DNA of 64,000 nucleotides from Clostridia bacterium (GTDB lineage: Bacteria; Bacillota; Clostridia; Oscillospirales; Acutalibacteraceae): contig JAFQCH010000023.1 in assembly GCA_017416485.1 (NCBI GenBank), positions 187,262-251,261 on the forward strand. The letters are read 5' to 3'. Both the position numbers and the translations under genes were made by a program. The notes under the pieces are model-generated. The model did no database searches. It worked only from the letters and a program-made list of their open reading frames with translations, and had not been told where the DNA came from. Shown here one piece after another: positions 63,032-64,000 of this stretch (positions are counted from its first letter, which is position 1; each line of letters opens with the position of its first letter).

Positions 63032-63631
63032 TTACTTCTTATCAAAAGACGGATTGTACATATAGTAGTTCTTGGAGTCAAGTCTGTCGGTCGCCAGACG
63101 CAGACCTTCCCCAAAGCGCTGATAATGTACAACTTCTCGTTCCCGAAGGAACTTAATGGGATCAGCGACATCGGGATCATCCACAAGGCGAAGGATATTG
63201 TCATAAGTAGTACGGGCTTTCTGTTCAGCAGCAAGGTTTTCATGAAGGTCAGTCAGAATATCGCCTTTACTTTGCATGGAAAGCGCGCTGTACGGAACAC
63301 CCGCCGCAGCCTGTGGATAAATCCCGGTGGTATGGTCAACAAAATATTTATCAAATCCGCTTGCCTGAATTTGCTCAATGGTAAGATTTCTCGTCAACTG
63401 AAAAACGATTGCACCGATCATTTCAAGGTGCGCTAATTCTTCAGTGCCTATATCCGTCAAAAGACCTTTTAATTCGGCATACGGCATCGCAAATCTCTGC
63501 GAAAGATAACGAAGCGATGCGCCGAGTTCACCGTCGGGTCCGCCATACTGTGTCAGAATAATCTGTGCAAGTTTTGGATTTGGATTTTTGATATTAACGG
63601 GATATTGCAGTTTTTTGTTATATGTCCACAT
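63032..63631 (-). CDS. cotJC: spore coat protein CotJC (manganese catalase family)
   Basis: This 199-residue protein is related to di-manganese catalases; metal-ligand candidates are in DIGTEELAHLEMIG and the distal REREVVHYQRFGE. It is deposited in the spore coat. The ATG at 63631 overlaps the cotJB stop by one base, with GGAGGTG within the end of cotJB. Confidence 0.94.
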   Translation of the reverse strand: MWTYNKKLQYPVNIKNPNPKLAQIILTQYGGPDGELGASLRYLSQRFAMPYAELKGLLTDIGTEELAHLEMIGAIVFQLTRNLTIEQIQASGFDKYFVDHTTGIYPQAAAGVPYSALSMQSKGDILTDLHENLAAEQKARTTYDNILRLVDDPDVADPIKFLREREVVHYQRFGEGLRLATDRLDSKNYYMYNPSFDKK

Positions 63632-63882
63632 TAGTCGCAAGCACCTCCGGTTTCCCAAGGCCATGGGTTCTTCAGCCATTCCACACCTTGTGCAAATTTA
63701 GGTGTGAGTGGACCGTAGTTTTCTTCATATTCAGCCATCAATGCCATGCACTTTTTTTCATATTGTGCGAGCATGGATGCCGCCTGCATATCAGACGGAT
63801 GCGTATCAAGATACAAATGCAGTTCCCATACGGCAAACTGCGCAGAAGAAAGATTTCTTAAAAGTTTTTCGCGATTGCTCAT
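63631..63882 (-). CDS. cotJB: spore coat protein CotJB
   Basis: This 83-residue protein has the CotJB features VWELHLYLDTHP, the central YEKKCMALMAEYEENYGPLT and the ending WPWE. The ATG at 63882 is better spaced from AGGGCGGG than an ATG six bases upstream. It overlaps both its neighbours, as in the usual cotJABC order. Confidence 0.92.
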   Translation of the reverse strand: MSNREKLLRNLSSAQFAVWELHLYLDTHPSDMQAASMLAQYEKKCMALMAEYEENYGPLTPKFAQGVEWLKNPWPWETGGACD

Positions 63883-64000
63883 TTGCATCCCGCCCTGAGG
63901 AAGGGTTTATCAAGCACGGGAAACAAAGTGCCCCTGCAAAGGGCGGTTTCCGCTTCGTATACTTTATTATCAAGCTGAAACGGAACATATGCCATGGTCA
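63879..64000 (-). CDS. cotJA: spore coat-associated protein CotJA (partial)
   Basis: The last 39 codons and stop of cotJA run off the right edge of the window. The translated part begins TMAYVPFQLDNKVYEAE and contains GTLFPVLDKPFL, the CotJA signature. Its TGA overlaps the cotJB ATG. The start and promoter are outside the window. Confidence 0.9.
   Translation of the reverse strand, partial: TMAYVPFQLDNKVYEAETALCRGTLFPVLDKPFLRAGCK

Overview
The window looks like a chromosomal segment of a low-GC, anaerobic, spore-forming Firmicute of the Clostridia, probably a gut member of the Oscillospiraceae/Ruminococcaceae group. This placement is an inference from gene content, AT-rich consensus sigma-A promoters, strong AGGAGG-type ribosome binding sites and many intrinsic terminators. 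Sporulation genes are scattered through it (cwlD, a spoIIM-like gene, sigK, a CotF-like pair, cotJABC). I see no prophage, transposase, insertion sequence, CRISPR array or rRNA operon. Both edges are open: the right edge cuts cotJA.

Layout. 0.2-2.6 kb: an AMP-forming acyl-CoA ligase, convergent with an HD-domain hydrolase and a small membrane protein. 2.7-10.8 kb: a seven-gene myo-inositol catabolic operon (aldolase, iolC, iolB, iolD, iolE, iolA, iolG) ending in a strong terminator; it carries all the catabolic steps but no regulator and no transporter. 10.8-15.1 kb: a two-gene ABC system whose FtsX-type permease has a very large extracytoplasmic coiled coil. 15.3-24.2 kb: aldose 1-epimerase, an unknown secreted and membrane-anchored protein next to an OmpR-type two-component system, an HtrA-type protease, a PHP-domain protein and a small membrane protein. 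24.2-24.6 kb: tRNA-Ser(GGA), followed by a compact, strongly structured element that ends in a second copy of the tRNA 3' tail. 24.6-29.5 kb: an operon of a sugar-phosphate isomerase-like protein, a D-2-hydroxyacid dehydrogenase and a 701-residue membrane-anchored protein of unknown family, divergent from a ChbG-like deacetylase.

29.5-49.4 kb is mostly housekeeping: rpsB-tsf with a structured leader, cwlD-radA-DUF6873, a Xer recombinase convergent with and overlapping a spoIIM-like gene, yrzE/TIGR04086-yajC-tgt-queA, asd-dapA (lysine and peptidoglycan), GTP-dependent PEP carboxykinase, polA-rimI-tsaD, dusB and an uninterrupted sigK. 49.4-54.4 kb: an alpha/beta hydrolase, tmcAL, acetate kinase, two small CotF-like coat proteins and a 3'-5' exonuclease with a cysteine-rich tail.

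54.5-64 kb: a secreted protein with a cohesin-like N-terminus, four Ig-like repeats and a C-terminal dockerin, divergent from a cytoplasmic GH2 glycosidase and a membrane protein; then metA-metY (predicted O-acetylhomoserine route to homocysteine), a PiT phosphate transporter and the end of a cotJABC spore-coat operon. The metabolic picture is a fermenter that uses inositol and glycans, makes acetate through acetate kinase, and synthesises its own lysine and methionine precursors.
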